Below, one piece after another: positions 16,755-25,788 of a DNA stretch of 64,000 nt. The notes below the pieces were generated by a model, which was not told the origin of the DNA, searched no databases, and worked only from the letters and a program-made list of their open reading frames with translations. Origin of the DNA: Ga0077555 sp964500805 (GTDB taxonomy: Bacteria > Pseudomonadota > Alphaproteobacteria > Rhizobiales > Hyphomicrobiaceae); NCBI GenBank assembly GCA_964500805.1, contig CAZCQH010000016.1, forward strand, positions 1-64,000. The letters run 5' to 3'. The position numbers were made by a program, and so were the translations under genes. Every line of letters starts with the position of its first letter. Positions within the stretch are counted from its first letter, which is position 1.

Positions 16755-17738
16755 TCACATCATCCGGTCTGACGGCGGCACGATATGCCAAGGTGTCTCG
16801 CCGAGGCAGGCGCGGCGGGCGTTCTCGACTGCTCGCGTCAGCGCTACGTCCCGCCATCCGGCCGCCGAGGCGGAGTTGTGAGGCGAGGCAATGACATTGG
16901 GCAACTCCAGAAACGGATGATCCATCCGGAACATGCCGTGGCGGACGGGCTCGATCCACCAGGCATCGATGCAGGCGGTAAACGTCGGCGTCACCTTCAA
17001 GTGCTGATAAAATGCGCGCTCATCGACGATCTCACCACGAGCGAGATTGATCAGGATGGCATCGCGCTTCATGACCCCGAGCTCGTGCGCGCCGATCATG
17101 CGCTCCGTCGCCTTGGTCAGCGGCACCGTTATGATCAGCACGTCCGAAGCAGACAGTAGCTCGTCGAGCCGTTCCGGCGTGCCGATCCAGTCGACGCCCT
17201 GCGCAGCCGTCCCGCGCCTGTTGATGGCATGCACTTTAAGTCCGAGCGCTTTCATCACACGGGCCACTTCGGCGCCGATCCCCCCGTAACCCAGAATTCC
17301 GCACACCGCGCCGCGCAGCATCCGGTTAAGCCGGAACTGATCGAAAGTGCCCTGCTCCAACTTCTTGTGTTCGACCAGAAGCCGCTTGGCAGCTGCGAAC
17401 GCCATTGCAACGGCATGCTCGGCCATGGGCTCGGCGTAAGCGCCGCCGTTGCAAGCTATGGGTATGTGCGCGGGCAGATCGGCGAGAGGAATGTAATCAA
17501 CGCCCGCCGTCACGAACTGAATGAGCCGCAAATTGCCTAGAAGAGCGGCCTCGCCTTGCTTCAACTCGTGCGCGGTATTACGGGCAATCACGACCTGAGC
17601 CGCGTTTAATGCCTGGGCGCGAGATTCGGGTGAAACATCGGACAAATACGTGACCTGCGCCGCGTCACCGATCACCCGTTCGATGACAGCGCGCGCTTCG
17701 GCCTTGGCATCGAGCGTCACAAGCAGCTTGACGGTCAC
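16755..17738 (-). CDS. D-2-hydroxyacid dehydrogenase (GhrA/GyaR-like)
   Basis: Second NAD(P)-dependent 2-hydroxyacid dehydrogenase of this row. Rossmann motif CGILGYGGIGAEVARV, catalytic Arg in NLARGEIVDERAF, Glu in IDAWWIEPVR, and His in SPHNSASA. GTG 17738 is chosen: AAGGAGG lies six bases upstream and translation begins VTVKLLVTLDA; the ATG at 17756 lacks a site. Product 327 residues. As the most upstream gene of the row it probably carries the operon promoter in the 127-bp gap to the divergent methyltransferase gene. Confidence 0.87.
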   Translation of the reverse strand: MTVKLLVTLDAKAEARAVIERVIGDAAQVTYLSDVSPESRAQALNAAQVVIARNTAHELKQGEAALLGNLRLIQFVTAGVDYIPLADLPAHIPIACNGGAYAEPMAEHAVAMAFAAAKRLLVEHKKLEQGTFDQFRLNRMLRGAVCGILGYGGIGAEVARVMKALGLKVHAINRRGTAAQGVDWIGTPERLDELLSASDVLIITVPLTKATERMIGAHELGVMKRDAILINLARGEIVDERAFYQHLKVTPTFTACIDAWWIEPVRHGMFRMDHPFLELPNVIASPHNSASAAGWRDVALTRAVENARRACLGETPWHIVPPSDRMM

Positions 17739-17865
17739 GTCCGCCTCCTTGGCCATTGATGCTTTGAGAATGCTCCAGGTGTACTTGCCTGCTCGTGCGC
17801 ACAATGGCAAATCCGGTGATAGGTGCACGCCGCGAGTGGCGGCACGGAACCGGAAAGCCGATGCC

Positions 17866-19200
17866 ATGGCGAGCTCAGCAGACGACACGATGTCCCTCGC
17901 CCGGCGCCTTGCAGCACTGCTTGATCACCTCGGGCTGACCGCGGCGCACGTCGCGACCCAAATGCCTGGCGATCTGACAAGCTTCGCTTCTGAGCACGCG
18001 GAACGACTTGGCGGCATCGCCTTTGTCGTGCCAGTTCGTCTCGATCCGGCTCCTTTCTCAGCGCTGAGCCAGCGCACTCTGATCGTAACGGGCGACAGCG
18101 GCGTCAGCCGCGAGGCGGCGCGGCGCGCCTCGGACCGACTGAGAGGTACCACTGTCGTCGAGCTAAAGAACTATGCGACCACTGGCTGGTCCGATGTTGC
18201 TCAGGAGCGCACGAGCGAGCTCACTGCCGCCATGACCGCGCACTTCACCAAGCTTGGCAGCGCCATTGGCATACCCCGCACGGACATTCCACGACAAGGC
18301 AGCCACGCCGGCATCACATTTCAGATCACCGGCGCTGGCCCGGCGCTGATCCTGATTCCGTTTTTTCTGGCTGCCTCCCAATGGGAGCCTGCGATACCGG
18401 AGCTCGCCAAGTCCTTTACCGTCGTCCGCATTGGCGGCGCGCATGTCGGCGGCATTGCCATTCTCGAGGAGCGCGCGGCGGGCCACTCGTATCAGGCCAT
18501 GTTCCGCACGCTAGTCGATCTCATGGAGCTACCGCCCGACGCGCGCGTCCTCGATGTCGGTTGCGGCTCCGGCGCCCTCGACCGTGCTGCCGCCAAACGG
18601 CTCGGCCCTGGCGCGCGGATCGATGCGATCGACATTAATGGCTACCTGCGTTCTGAAGCAGCAGCACTCGCCAGAGTCGAGGGGCTCGGCGAACGGATCA
18701 CTTTCTCGGCTGGAAGCGCGGAAGCGATTCCATTTCCCGACGACACTTTTGACGGTGTCTTCTCCGTCACCGTCCTCGAGGAGTGCAACGCTGACCGCGC
18801 CATCGCGGAAATCAAGCGCGTGGTGAAACCCGGCGGCGCGGTCGGCATCATCGTGCGGGCGATCGACATGCCACAGTGGTGGAGCTTGGACGTGCCGCCG
18901 TGTCTGCAAGCCCGTGCCTTCGAGCCGCCCCAGTCCGTCGGGAATGCGGGTGTCGCGGACAAAAGCCTCTATTCTCGTATGTTCGCTGCGGGTCTGACCG
19001 ATCTCAAGCCTTTCCCGACGCTCACCACGCTCGACACGCCTGGCAACTCGGTCTGGCGCTACCGCGAAGACCATTTACTTGGTCTATTCAATTCGGAAGA
19101 AATCGCCGCGTGGCGCAAAGCCCGCGAGGCCGCCGCCTCGGCCGGCACCCTGTTCCAGGCGCACGCCATGCATTGCGCCGTGGCGCGCAAGCAGCGTTAA
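17866..19200 (+). CDS. Class I SAM methyltransferase joined to alpha/beta-hydrolase-like segments
   Basis: The C-terminal half is a clear methyltransferase: VLDVGCGSGALDRAA at residues 228-242 (SAM motif I), IDAIDINGY (acidic residue of strand 2), SAEAIPFPDDTFDGVFS (motif IV area) and RVVKPGGAVGI. The N-terminal 220 residues look like pieces of an alpha/beta hydrolase in swapped order: a C-terminal-like piece (RTLIVTGDSGVSREAARRA, ending ELTAAMTAHFTKLG), then an N-terminal-like piece (ITGAGPALILIPFF, SQWEPAIPELA). No G-x-S-x-G nucleophile is visible. Start at ATG 17866, divergent from the catabolic row. Methyl acceptor unknown. Confidence 0.75.
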   Translation: MASSADDTMSLARRLAALLDHLGLTAAHVATQMPGDLTSFASEHAERLGGIAFVVPVRLDPAPFSALSQRTLIVTGDSGVSREAARRASDRLRGTTVVELKNYATTGWSDVAQERTSELTAAMTAHFTKLGSAIGIPRTDIPRQGSHAGITFQITGAGPALILIPFFLAASQWEPAIPELAKSFTVVRIGGAHVGGIAILEERAAGHSYQAMFRTLVDLMELPPDARVLDVGCGSGALDRAAAKRLGPGARIDAIDINGYLRSEAAALARVEGLGERITFSAGSAEAIPFPDDTFDGVFSVTVLEECNADRAIAEIKRVVKPGGAVGIIVRAIDMPQWWSLDVPPCLQARAFEPPQSVGNAGVADKSLYSRMFAAGLTDLKPFPTLTTLDTPGNSVWRYREDHLLGLFNSEEIAAWRKAREAAASAGTLFQAHAMHCAVARKQR

Positions 19201-19464
19201 CGCCAGCTCTTGCAAACGCTACAGGCGCTGTCGCCGCGAACGGAAACTCCGCACACACCGTGCAATCTGGGTCTCGGAATCGTCAATTGACCGTTCGGCC
19301 CGCGAACAATCGTTCAGTGCTGTGCCAAAGCGACCAGCGGCGCTGACAGCAGCGGCTCATCGCCGAACGGAATCGGTCGGAGCAACAGACTATCCGTATG
19401 CGGGAAGCGAGATTTGGTTAATGCATACCGCGTTAAGTAATCGCTCATTCACGAAGTGACGCCC

Positions 19465-21108
19465 ATGCGATCCATCGCTAAAACTCCGTCATCGTCGCAT
19501 CGCGAGGAAGCCGTGAAACCGATCAACGGTCTCGCAGCCCTGCTTGGTGCCCCCGGTTTTATCGCCCTGCCGGCGGGAACGGAAATTGGCGGCTTCAAGA
19601 TCGACGCCGTCACCTCGGCCACATCACTCGACATCTGCTACACGGCAACGCGTGATGATGACGCTATTGGGTACATGGTCGTAGAGCACTTCCCGCGCCC
19701 AATTGCATTTCGCGATCGTGTCTCTGATGCGGTTGTTGCCCTCGACCCGAATGCACTGGAACAGACTCGCGCTTCATTCCTTGGCGAGGCTAAGGCGCTG
19801 CTGCAGCCAAGTCTGGCTGACCACACCGGTGCGGTTGCCGCGCTGGAAGCGAACGACACTGCATACGCGGTGTTCGCCGATCCCCACACATCATCTCTTC
19901 GCCAGTGGCTCGCTGCTCTTGGCCGAAACCCCGAGCAGGTCGAAGTCGATCGCTGGCTGCACCCATTGCTGGACGCACTCGAAGCTCTGCACAACCGCGG
20001 AATTGTTCACGGCGCCTTATCGCTCGATAACGTCCGTGTCGGGGTTGATGGAACGCTGGCGCTCACGGGGTTTGAGCTTGCACGGCAGACCATTACGAGC
20101 CAGCTGAGGGCATCGCTGAGCACAGCCTCGTTCGGAATGGCATACTCGGCCAACAATCTGTCAGGCCCGGCAGCAGATATTTTCGCGCTCGGTACAGTGT
20201 TGCGCTCTGCGATCGCTGGAACGTCCTCAAAAGCTAAACAACGCGAGACCTACAGTCCGAAGTTCTTGGCGATGATCGAAGCCGCATTGCAAGCCGATAA
20301 GAGCGACGGTCCGAAAACCTTAGCTTGTCTGCAAGTGTTGTCGGAAATCGAACAGTCGTCGTCCGCTAAGGCTAGCCCGAGCAAACGCACGGCCGTCAGC
20401 CTAGCTTCACAACAGAGCATTACTGGAGCTATGGCCATCGCATCTGGGGAAATCTTCACCAACCTGCGAGCCGCGCGCGGCTATGCTTTCGTCGCTTCCA
20501 CCATTATCGTGGCATGCGCTGCTGTCGCGGTTGCGACGCACCAGCTGCGCGACCACATCGTAAGAAGTGCGCCATCCAAGACGGCAACCGCCACTTACTC
20601 GTCAAGCTCGCCTGCCAGCGTTCCTTTGGTTTCCGGCCAAACTGACCCCGCTTCTCCAGCATATGATGCCAACCGCTTGACTTGGTCAGAGCAACCACGG
20701 CGGGCAGCCGAACGGGAACAAGGAATGCACGACCTTGGCATCGAGGTTGACGTTGTCTTGCATGCGTTGAGCAAGCGCGGGTTCGTGAAACCAGTCGCTG
20801 CTGAGCAGGAAGGTCGGCCGTCAAGCGAGCCGATTCGACGTTTCCCGAGCCCTGCCATTGTGTCGCCTTCAGTTAGGTCTGTCGCTGAGCAGGAGACAGC
20901 GGCCGAGGTAATAAGTCGCGACGGTCGATCCCGTTCGGAGCCGACCGCGTCCGAAGCCGCAACCACCTCGGGCCCGCTGGCTCCAGCGCCAAATAGAACA
21001 GTTGCGAATGATCAGTCCGCTCCCGGGCCGTGGAATCGGCAGTCTTCCGCGATCCCCGCCGAAACTGCCGCCGCGAGTAAGATGCCCAGAGATTACGATC
21101 CGCGCTGA
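19465..21108 (+). CDS. Membrane-anchored protein pseudokinase
   Basis: 547-residue protein with a bacterial Ser/Thr-kinase fold followed by one transmembrane helix at about residues 340-360 (FVASTIIVACAAVAVATHQL) and a long low-complexity Ser/Pro/Ala tail. All catalytic sites are changed: the VAIKEYFP-type lysine is Val in MVVEHFP (about 71-77), HRDxKPxN is HGALSLDN (about 181), and DFG is GFE (about 200). It therefore probably binds rather than phosphorylates. ATG 19465 is preferred over GTG 19456; neither has a strong ribosome binding site. It ends 22 bp from the convergent enoyl-CoA hydratase gene. Confidence 0.75.
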   Translation: MRSIAKTPSSSHREEAVKPINGLAALLGAPGFIALPAGTEIGGFKIDAVTSATSLDICYTATRDDDAIGYMVVEHFPRPIAFRDRVSDAVVALDPNALEQTRASFLGEAKALLQPSLADHTGAVAALEANDTAYAVFADPHTSSLRQWLAALGRNPEQVEVDRWLHPLLDALEALHNRGIVHGALSLDNVRVGVDGTLALTGFELARQTITSQLRASLSTASFGMAYSANNLSGPAADIFALGTVLRSAIAGTSSKAKQRETYSPKFLAMIEAALQADKSDGPKTLACLQVLSEIEQSSSAKASPSKRTAVSLASQQSITGAMAIASGEIFTNLRAARGYAFVASTIIVACAAVAVATHQLRDHIVRSAPSKTATATYSSSSPASVPLVSGQTDPASPAYDANRLTWSEQPRRAAEREQGMHDLGIEVDVVLHALSKRGFVKPVAAEQEGRPSSEPIRRFPSPAIVSPSVRSVAEQETAAEVISRDGRSRSEPTASEAATTSGPLAPAPNRTVANDQSAPGPWNRQSSAIPAETAAASKMPRDYDPR

Positions 21109-21130
21109 ATGGAATTGAACTTGCTCGCGC

Positions 21131-21910
21131 CTATCGCCCCTTGAACTGCGGCCTCTTCTTTTCTCGGAACGCAGCAACGCCAATCTCGAAATCCTCTGTC
21201 GATTGCGCGATTGCCTGCCCGAATGCCTCCTGCTCGAGAAAGTTGTCGAGCGACGGATCATAGGCCTTGAGCAGAAGCCGCTTGATGAGCCCGATCGTGA
21301 CCGTTGGCGCCGCGGCGAGCTGCTCGGCTGTTTCCATCGCCTCACTCATCAGCTTGCCGGGCTCGACGACGCGTGAGATCAGGCCCATCTGCCAAGCTTC
21401 CTCGGCCGAGACTTTACGGCTGGTCAGCAGAAGATCTTTCGCTCGCGCCGTGCCGATCGCTCGGGGGAGCGTCGTCAGGAGCCCAAGGTCCGGACAGGCG
21501 CCGAGCCGCGTGAAAGCGGTCACGAAGTACGCATCGCGCTGCGCGATGATGAGGTCGCCGGTGAGCGCCAGCGAGAACCCGGCTCCGGCCGCCGCGCCGT
21601 TGACGGCCGTGATCACCGGCTTCTCGGCTTTGATCAGCTCCCCCACCCACTTGTAGGCACTCTGCATGCGCGCACGGATTTCTGGCGCCCGCTTGACTCC
21701 CATGTTTCGGATATCGCCTCCCGCGCAAAACGCTCCGTCGGTGCCCGTCAACACGATGCAACGCACCGCCGGATCGTTGACGGCTTCGGCGACCGCCGCG
21801 GCAAGACCTTCGCGGATCGTCGACGACAGTGCATTCATGGACTTCGGCTCGTTGAGCCGCAGCACCATCACTGCGCCGTGGCGCGTGACGACGACGGAAC
21901 TTGCTGACAT
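21131..21910 (-). CDS. Enoyl-CoA hydratase/isomerase family protein
   Basis: Crotonase-fold enzyme of 259 residues. Oxyanion-hole stretches are present: AFCAGGDIRNMG and NGAAAGAGFSLALTGDLIIA. The catalytic Glu positions of classical hydratases are partly replaced (LGACPDLGLLTTLPRAIG has Asp), so it could be an isomerase or other crotonase. ATG 21910 follows AAAGGAG; the larger open frame upstream lies over the TauE gene and is a shadow. Confidence 0.88.
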   Translation of the reverse strand: MSASSVVVTRHGAVMVLRLNEPKSMNALSSTIREGLAAAVAEAVNDPAVRCIVLTGTDGAFCAGGDIRNMGVKRAPEIRARMQSAYKWVGELIKAEKPVITAVNGAAAGAGFSLALTGDLIIAQRDAYFVTAFTRLGACPDLGLLTTLPRAIGTARAKDLLLTSRKVSAEEAWQMGLISRVVEPGKLMSEAMETAEQLAAAPTVTIGLIKRLLLKAYDPSLDNFLEQEAFGQAIAQSTEDFEIGVAAFREKKRPQFKGR

Positions 21911-21981
21911 GTGCGATCTCCTTTGATGGAACGAGCACGATTGGCTTGCGGATAGCTGCTCGACTGAGCTTAGCGGCTCGC

Positions 21982-22782
21982 TCAGCGGCCTGCAAAATAG
22001 GCATGAACGGCCAACACGAACGTGCTGATCGCAACCGCCGCCAGCGTTGCCAAAGCGGCGCGCCGAAAGAACTGGTGCCCGCCCTGTGAGAAGTACTGGC
22101 TGCCAAGCCAAACTGCGAGCGTGAACACGGGAAACAGCACCGCGCCAAGTGCTACTGCGGACTGGGAGTAGAGTCCGAAATAGATCGCGGGCGTGATTGA
22201 CGAGAGCGCGATCGCGGTCATCAGGGCCAGCACGTTGGCGCGCTGTGACTTGGCTGCTCCAGGTCTCGACAAGGCAATCGCGACGACGGGCGGCCCTCCG
22301 ACACCAGCCGAGCCTTGCACCAATCCGCCGAGCACACCTGCGGTCAGCAGTGTCGACAGCCGCGGCTCGGATTTCAGCGTCCAGCCGCTCGCCAGGACGG
22401 CCACCATAGCGACAACCAGGGCTGAGATAGCAATCTTCATGATCGCCGGGCTGGACGTCACCAGGATCCAGGATCCGATCGGTGCCGTCAGAATGGTCGC
22501 GATGCAAACCGGCAGCACGACGGGCCTCTCGGCAAACCGCACCGCTTCGGGCAGCAGTTGCACCACGGAAGGTAACGCCATGATCGAAGCCGCGCCCACC
22601 GCCACATGCGGCCCGAACGCCAGGCTCAGCACCGGCACGGTCACCAAGGCACCACCGAAGCCAACGAACCCACGCAGGAATCCACCAAGCAGACACGCCG
22701 CGACCACCCACATAAGCCGCTGATCCAGCGCCACACCAAAGACCTCTGCCACAAACGTCCCCCGCGCTGCTCTGGCAGGCAT
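21982..22782 (-). CDS. TauE/SafE-family sulfite/anion exporter
   Basis: Polytopic membrane permease of about 266 residues with the family repeats GGFLRGFVGFGGALVTVPVLSLAFG (first half) and GGLVQGSAGVGGPPVVAIALS (second half), each opening a four-helix bundle. Relatives export sulfite, sulfoacetate or other sulfur anions, or simply organic anions. Start at 22782 (MPARAARG) is a choice among several; the open frame runs to 22848 inside the ybaK gene. Same direction as rluD and ybaK. Confidence 0.85.
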   Translation of the reverse strand: MPARAARGTFVAEVFGVALDQRLMWVVAACLLGGFLRGFVGFGGALVTVPVLSLAFGPHVAVGAASIMALPSVVQLLPEAVRFAERPVVLPVCIATILTAPIGSWILVTSSPAIMKIAISALVVAMVAVLASGWTLKSEPRLSTLLTAGVLGGLVQGSAGVGGPPVVAIALSRPGAAKSQRANVLALMTAIALSSITPAIYFGLYSQSAVALGAVLFPVFTLAVWLGSQYFSQGGHQFFRRAALATLAAVAISTFVLAVHAYFAGR

Positions 22783-22828
22783 CCTGCCGATAGCCTGCAA
22801 CAATCTTGACCTTGGCAGGTCGTCAAGT

Positions 22829-23311
22829 TCAAGTTCCTGGTGCTGCAATGTCCGCGATCATGCCTCCGGTGAGAGCGACGAGATCAGCCGGTGTCAACTT
22901 GAAAACGGCATTGGGGGTACCTGCGGCCGCCCAGATCGCTGCAAAGGTGGATAACGTCTTGTCGATCAGCACCATTGGCGCCGTCGCATGACCGACGGGC
23001 GGAACGCCGCCGATGGCGAACCCGGTTTTCTCTCGCACAAAATCGGCGTCTGCGCGCTTGATCGGCTCACCAATGTGCTGCGCAATCTTCTTCTCGTCGA
23101 CGCGGTTCGTTCCTGACGCAATGACGAGCACCGGCCGGTTTGTTTGTGCCGTGCGGAAAATCAGCGACTTCGCGATCTCCGCGACCGTACATCCGATAGC
23201 AGCCGCGGCATCCGCAGCCGTCCGCGTGCTGGCGTCGAACTCCAACACACGAAATCGGTCGCCCAGCACGGATTGAATCCGGAGGGCAACCGGGGCTGTC
23301 GCTGGCTTCAT
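22829..23311 (-). CDS. YbaK/EbsC-family aminoacyl-tRNA deacylase
   Basis: Trans-editing domain that hydrolyses mischarged tRNA (for example Ala/Cys-tRNA-Pro). The 160 residues contain the family marks: EIAKSLIFRT with the key Lys, TNRVDEKKIAQHIG, and TGFAIGGVPPVGH. Its ATG overlaps the rluD stop by four bases (ATGA), so it is translationally coupled to rluD. Confidence 0.87.
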   Translation of the reverse strand: MKPATAPVALRIQSVLGDRFRVLEFDASTRTAADAAAAIGCTVAEIAKSLIFRTAQTNRPVLVIASGTNRVDEKKIAQHIGEPIKRADADFVREKTGFAIGGVPPVGHATAPMVLIDKTLSTFAAIWAAAGTPNAVFKLTPADLVALTGGMIADIAAPGT

Positions 23312-24414
23312 CTTGTGGTCCGTTTCCGTTTGTCCGCGTGCCGGCGTTTGGTCTCCGCCGCACCCTTTGTCGCTGGTAGAGCTCCCGACTCCGAAGAACG
23401 CAATGACTCGATCAGTTTCTGCATATCATCGGGTGGCGAGCGATCGAAGTGCAAGGGCTTGTCGCTCCTTGGATGCTCGAATCCCAACGACGCTGCATGC
23501 AAAGCCTGACGGCCTAGCTGTTCGAGTGCTTCTGCGGCGCCCGGCGGCAGCTTTGCGATGCTCGCCTTGAAGCCGGCGCCGTATGTGGGATCGCCCATCA
23601 CTGGATGGCCAATGTAAGCCATGTGCACTCGGATCTGATGTGTGCGGCCGGTTTCGAGCTGCAATTCGACCAGGCTCGCTATTGGAACACCGGCGCTCTT
23701 GCCTTCGCCATGACGGAAAACTTCAACCACGCGGTAGTGCGTGATCGCCTCGCGGCCAGCTTCGCCGAGCGTCACAGCAATCTTTGTGCGGTTCGACGAG
23801 CTGCGATGCAGCGCTGCATTGATCGTGCCGATATGTGGCTGCGGCAGGCCCCACACAAGCGCAAGGTATCGGCGCTGCAGCCGTCCATCCCGGCCGTGCG
23901 CTGCGAATTGCGCGCTCAGCTCTCGGTGGGCCTGATCGGTCTTGGCGACGACGAGCAGACCGCTCGTATCCTTGTCGAGCCGATGCACGATGCCTGGCCG
24001 CCTGACGCCCCCGATACCGGAAAGCGAATCGCCGCAATGGGCGATCAGCGCGTTGACCAGCGTGCCCGTGGCGTGTCCCGCGGCCGGATGTACGACGAGA
24101 CCCGCTGGCTTATCGATAACGATCAGGTCGCGGTCCTCGTAGACGATCTCGAGCGCGATGTCCTCGCCCGTGGGTTCGGCTGGCTCCGGCTCAGGGATGG
24201 CGATGGCGTAGGATTCGCCAGGTTTGACCTTCAAGCCAGGATCCGTCACGGCTCGCCCATCGCGAACAACGGCGCCCCCTCTTATCAATGCCTGCAATCG
24301 TGACCGGGACAGCTCGACGATACGCGTGCTCAGCGCCCGGTCGAGACGCAAGCCCGCTTCGTGATCGTCGATCACCACTTCCGCAGCGTTGCCGTTGTCA
24401 TCCTGTTCAGGCAT
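23308..24414 (-). CDS. rluD: RluD-type 23S rRNA pseudouridine synthase
   Basis: Makes pseudouridine in helix 69 of 23S rRNA, by family. N-terminal S4 domain (RLDRALSTRIVELSRSRLQALI) followed by the RluA/RluD catalytic domain: DKPAGLVVHPA, the signature VHRLDKDTSGLLVVAKT with catalytic Asp, and ELQLETGRTHQIRVHM. The lysine/arginine-rich tail (TKRRHADKRKRTTR) is a typical alphaproteobacterial extension. ATG 24414 is chosen; the frame continues ten codons upstream. Divergent from the small membrane protein gene. Confidence 0.92.
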   Translation of the reverse strand: MPEQDDNGNAAEVVIDDHEAGLRLDRALSTRIVELSRSRLQALIRGGAVVRDGRAVTDPGLKVKPGESYAIAIPEPEPAEPTGEDIALEIVYEDRDLIVIDKPAGLVVHPAAGHATGTLVNALIAHCGDSLSGIGGVRRPGIVHRLDKDTSGLLVVAKTDQAHRELSAQFAAHGRDGRLQRRYLALVWGLPQPHIGTINAALHRSSSNRTKIAVTLGEAGREAITHYRVVEVFRHGEGKSAGVPIASLVELQLETGRTHQIRVHMAYIGHPVMGDPTYGAGFKASIAKLPPGAAEALEQLGRQALHAASLGFEHPRSDKPLHFDRSPPDDMQKLIESLRSSESGALPATKGAAETKRRHADKRKRTTR

Positions 24415-24476
24415 GGATGGCCTGGACCATGGCGGGTTCGGCACTCGAGGACCTGCCGAACGAGGAATGTGCAGCG

Positions 24477-24905
24477 ATGCAAGGCCCGAACGACACCGGA
24501 AAAGAGCCCGCGGCGCCCGACGGCCTGAAGCCGATGTTCACCGACTCCCAAATGCGCAAGCTGAAGGCCGCCGTGATTGGCATGGGCGTTATTCTGTTGG
24601 CAGGGTTTGCGCTGGTCATCGGACGTATTGTCTATCTGCTGAACCGGCCGCCTGTCGATTCTGCTGGTGGTGCGCGGCCGATCGCAACGTCACCGCCAAG
24701 CGCGGCAAGTGCCGGAGCTGGTCTCGCGTCACAGGCCCAATTGACACTGCCCGATGGCGCCGTGATCAAGCATTTGTCGCTGTCCGGTAATCGCATTGCC
24801 ATCCACTACGATGCCCCTTCAGGACAAGGCATCCAGATCCTCGATCTCGTCACCGGGCGTTCCGTTCAGCGCATCGACATCGTACCTGGCAAATCCCGCC
24901 TCTGA
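24477..24905 (+). CDS. Small single-pass membrane protein (DUF6476-like)
   Basis: About 142 residues with one transmembrane helix (AVIGMGVILLAGFALVIGRIVYLL) near the N-terminus and a periplasmic globular C-terminus beginning TLPDGAVIKHLSLSGNRIAIHY. This layout fits the small DUF6476 family usually found next to rluD in alphaproteobacteria. ATG 24477 has GAGGA upstream; ATG 24429 or 24417 would extend the N-terminus, the latter just two bases from the divergent rluD start. Function unknown. Confidence 0.7.
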   Translation: MQGPNDTGKEPAAPDGLKPMFTDSQMRKLKAAVIGMGVILLAGFALVIGRIVYLLNRPPVDSAGGARPIATSPPSAASAGAGLASQAQLTLPDGAVIKHLSLSGNRIAIHYDAPSGQGIQILDLVTGRSVQRIDIVPGKSRL

Positions 24906-24937
24906 CGGCGGCGGACTCTCGCGCCCTCGCGCCAGCG

Positions 24938-25699
24938 CTACAGCGTAAGTCCACCGTCGACGACGATGGTCTGACCTGTGACCATGGCCGCGCCAAATCC
25001 TAAGAACACGATTACCTCGGCGATGTCGTCGGTCGTGCACCGGCGCTTCAATAGCGCTTCCTCGATCGATTGGCGATGCTGATCCGACGTCCACTCGACC
25101 ATCCAAGTCGAATCGACCGCACCGGGAGCCACCGCATTGACGCGAACCTCCGGCGCCAGAGCCCGTGCCAGATTCTGCGTCATGTTGACGACGCCGGCTT
25201 TTGTTGCGCCATAGGCTAGGCTCGATCCGGGTGTGCCGAGACCCGCGATCGACGCTGTGCTGACAATTGCGCCGCGGGATGCTTTGAGCGCTGGCGCGGC
25301 AGCCTTGGCACAGCGGAATACGCCGACGAGATTGACTTGCACGACTGTGTTCCAGAGCTCGTCGGTGATGAGGTCGAGCTCCTTCGGCTCGATCTTGCGC
25401 TTGGTGCCCGGCGTGCCGGCATTTGCCACCAGAAGATCGAGCCGGCCGAGCTTGCCAACGGCATCGCCGACCATACGTTCGACATCTACAGTACTTGCGA
25501 CGTCGCCCGGCGCTCCGATCGCGTCGATGCCATCCGCCCTGAGCTTCTCGACGGCCTCCTTGCCGCGCGGATCCCCGGCGAGAAAGTTGATCGCCACGCG
25601 GGCACCGTTTCGCCCCAGCATGGCCGCGGTCGCGTAGCCAATACCCGACGCGCCCCCGGTAACGAGCGCCGTGCGGCCTGTGAGTTCGTAACGGATCAT
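24938..25699 (-). CDS. Short-chain dehydrogenase/reductase
   Basis: 253-residue classical SDR: TGGASGIGYATAAM (cofactor), VANAGTPGT (NAG), STASIAGLGTPGSS (catalytic Ser), YGATKAGVVN (YxxxK) and the end GQTIVVDGGLTL. ATG 25699 follows GGGGAAG; the upstream 11 codons are not conserved in style. Isolated gene, so the substrate cannot be guessed. Convergent with the upstream small membrane protein gene. Confidence 0.87.
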   Translation of the reverse strand: MIRYELTGRTALVTGGASGIGYATAAMLGRNGARVAINFLAGDPRGKEAVEKLRADGIDAIGAPGDVASTVDVERMVGDAVGKLGRLDLLVANAGTPGTKRKIEPKELDLITDELWNTVVQVNLVGVFRCAKAAAPALKASRGAIVSTASIAGLGTPGSSLAYGATKAGVVNMTQNLARALAPEVRVNAVAPGAVDSTWMVEWTSDQHRQSIEEALLKRRCTTDDIAEVIVFLGFGAAMVTGQTIVVDGGLTL

Positions 25700-25788
25700 G
25701 GACTTCCCCAGCGGTTCGCCTCGTACTGTCACTTAGCGCAGCCCCTGCACGGGGCTCGAATTTACGTTAGCAGGTCGCCGACAAACGT

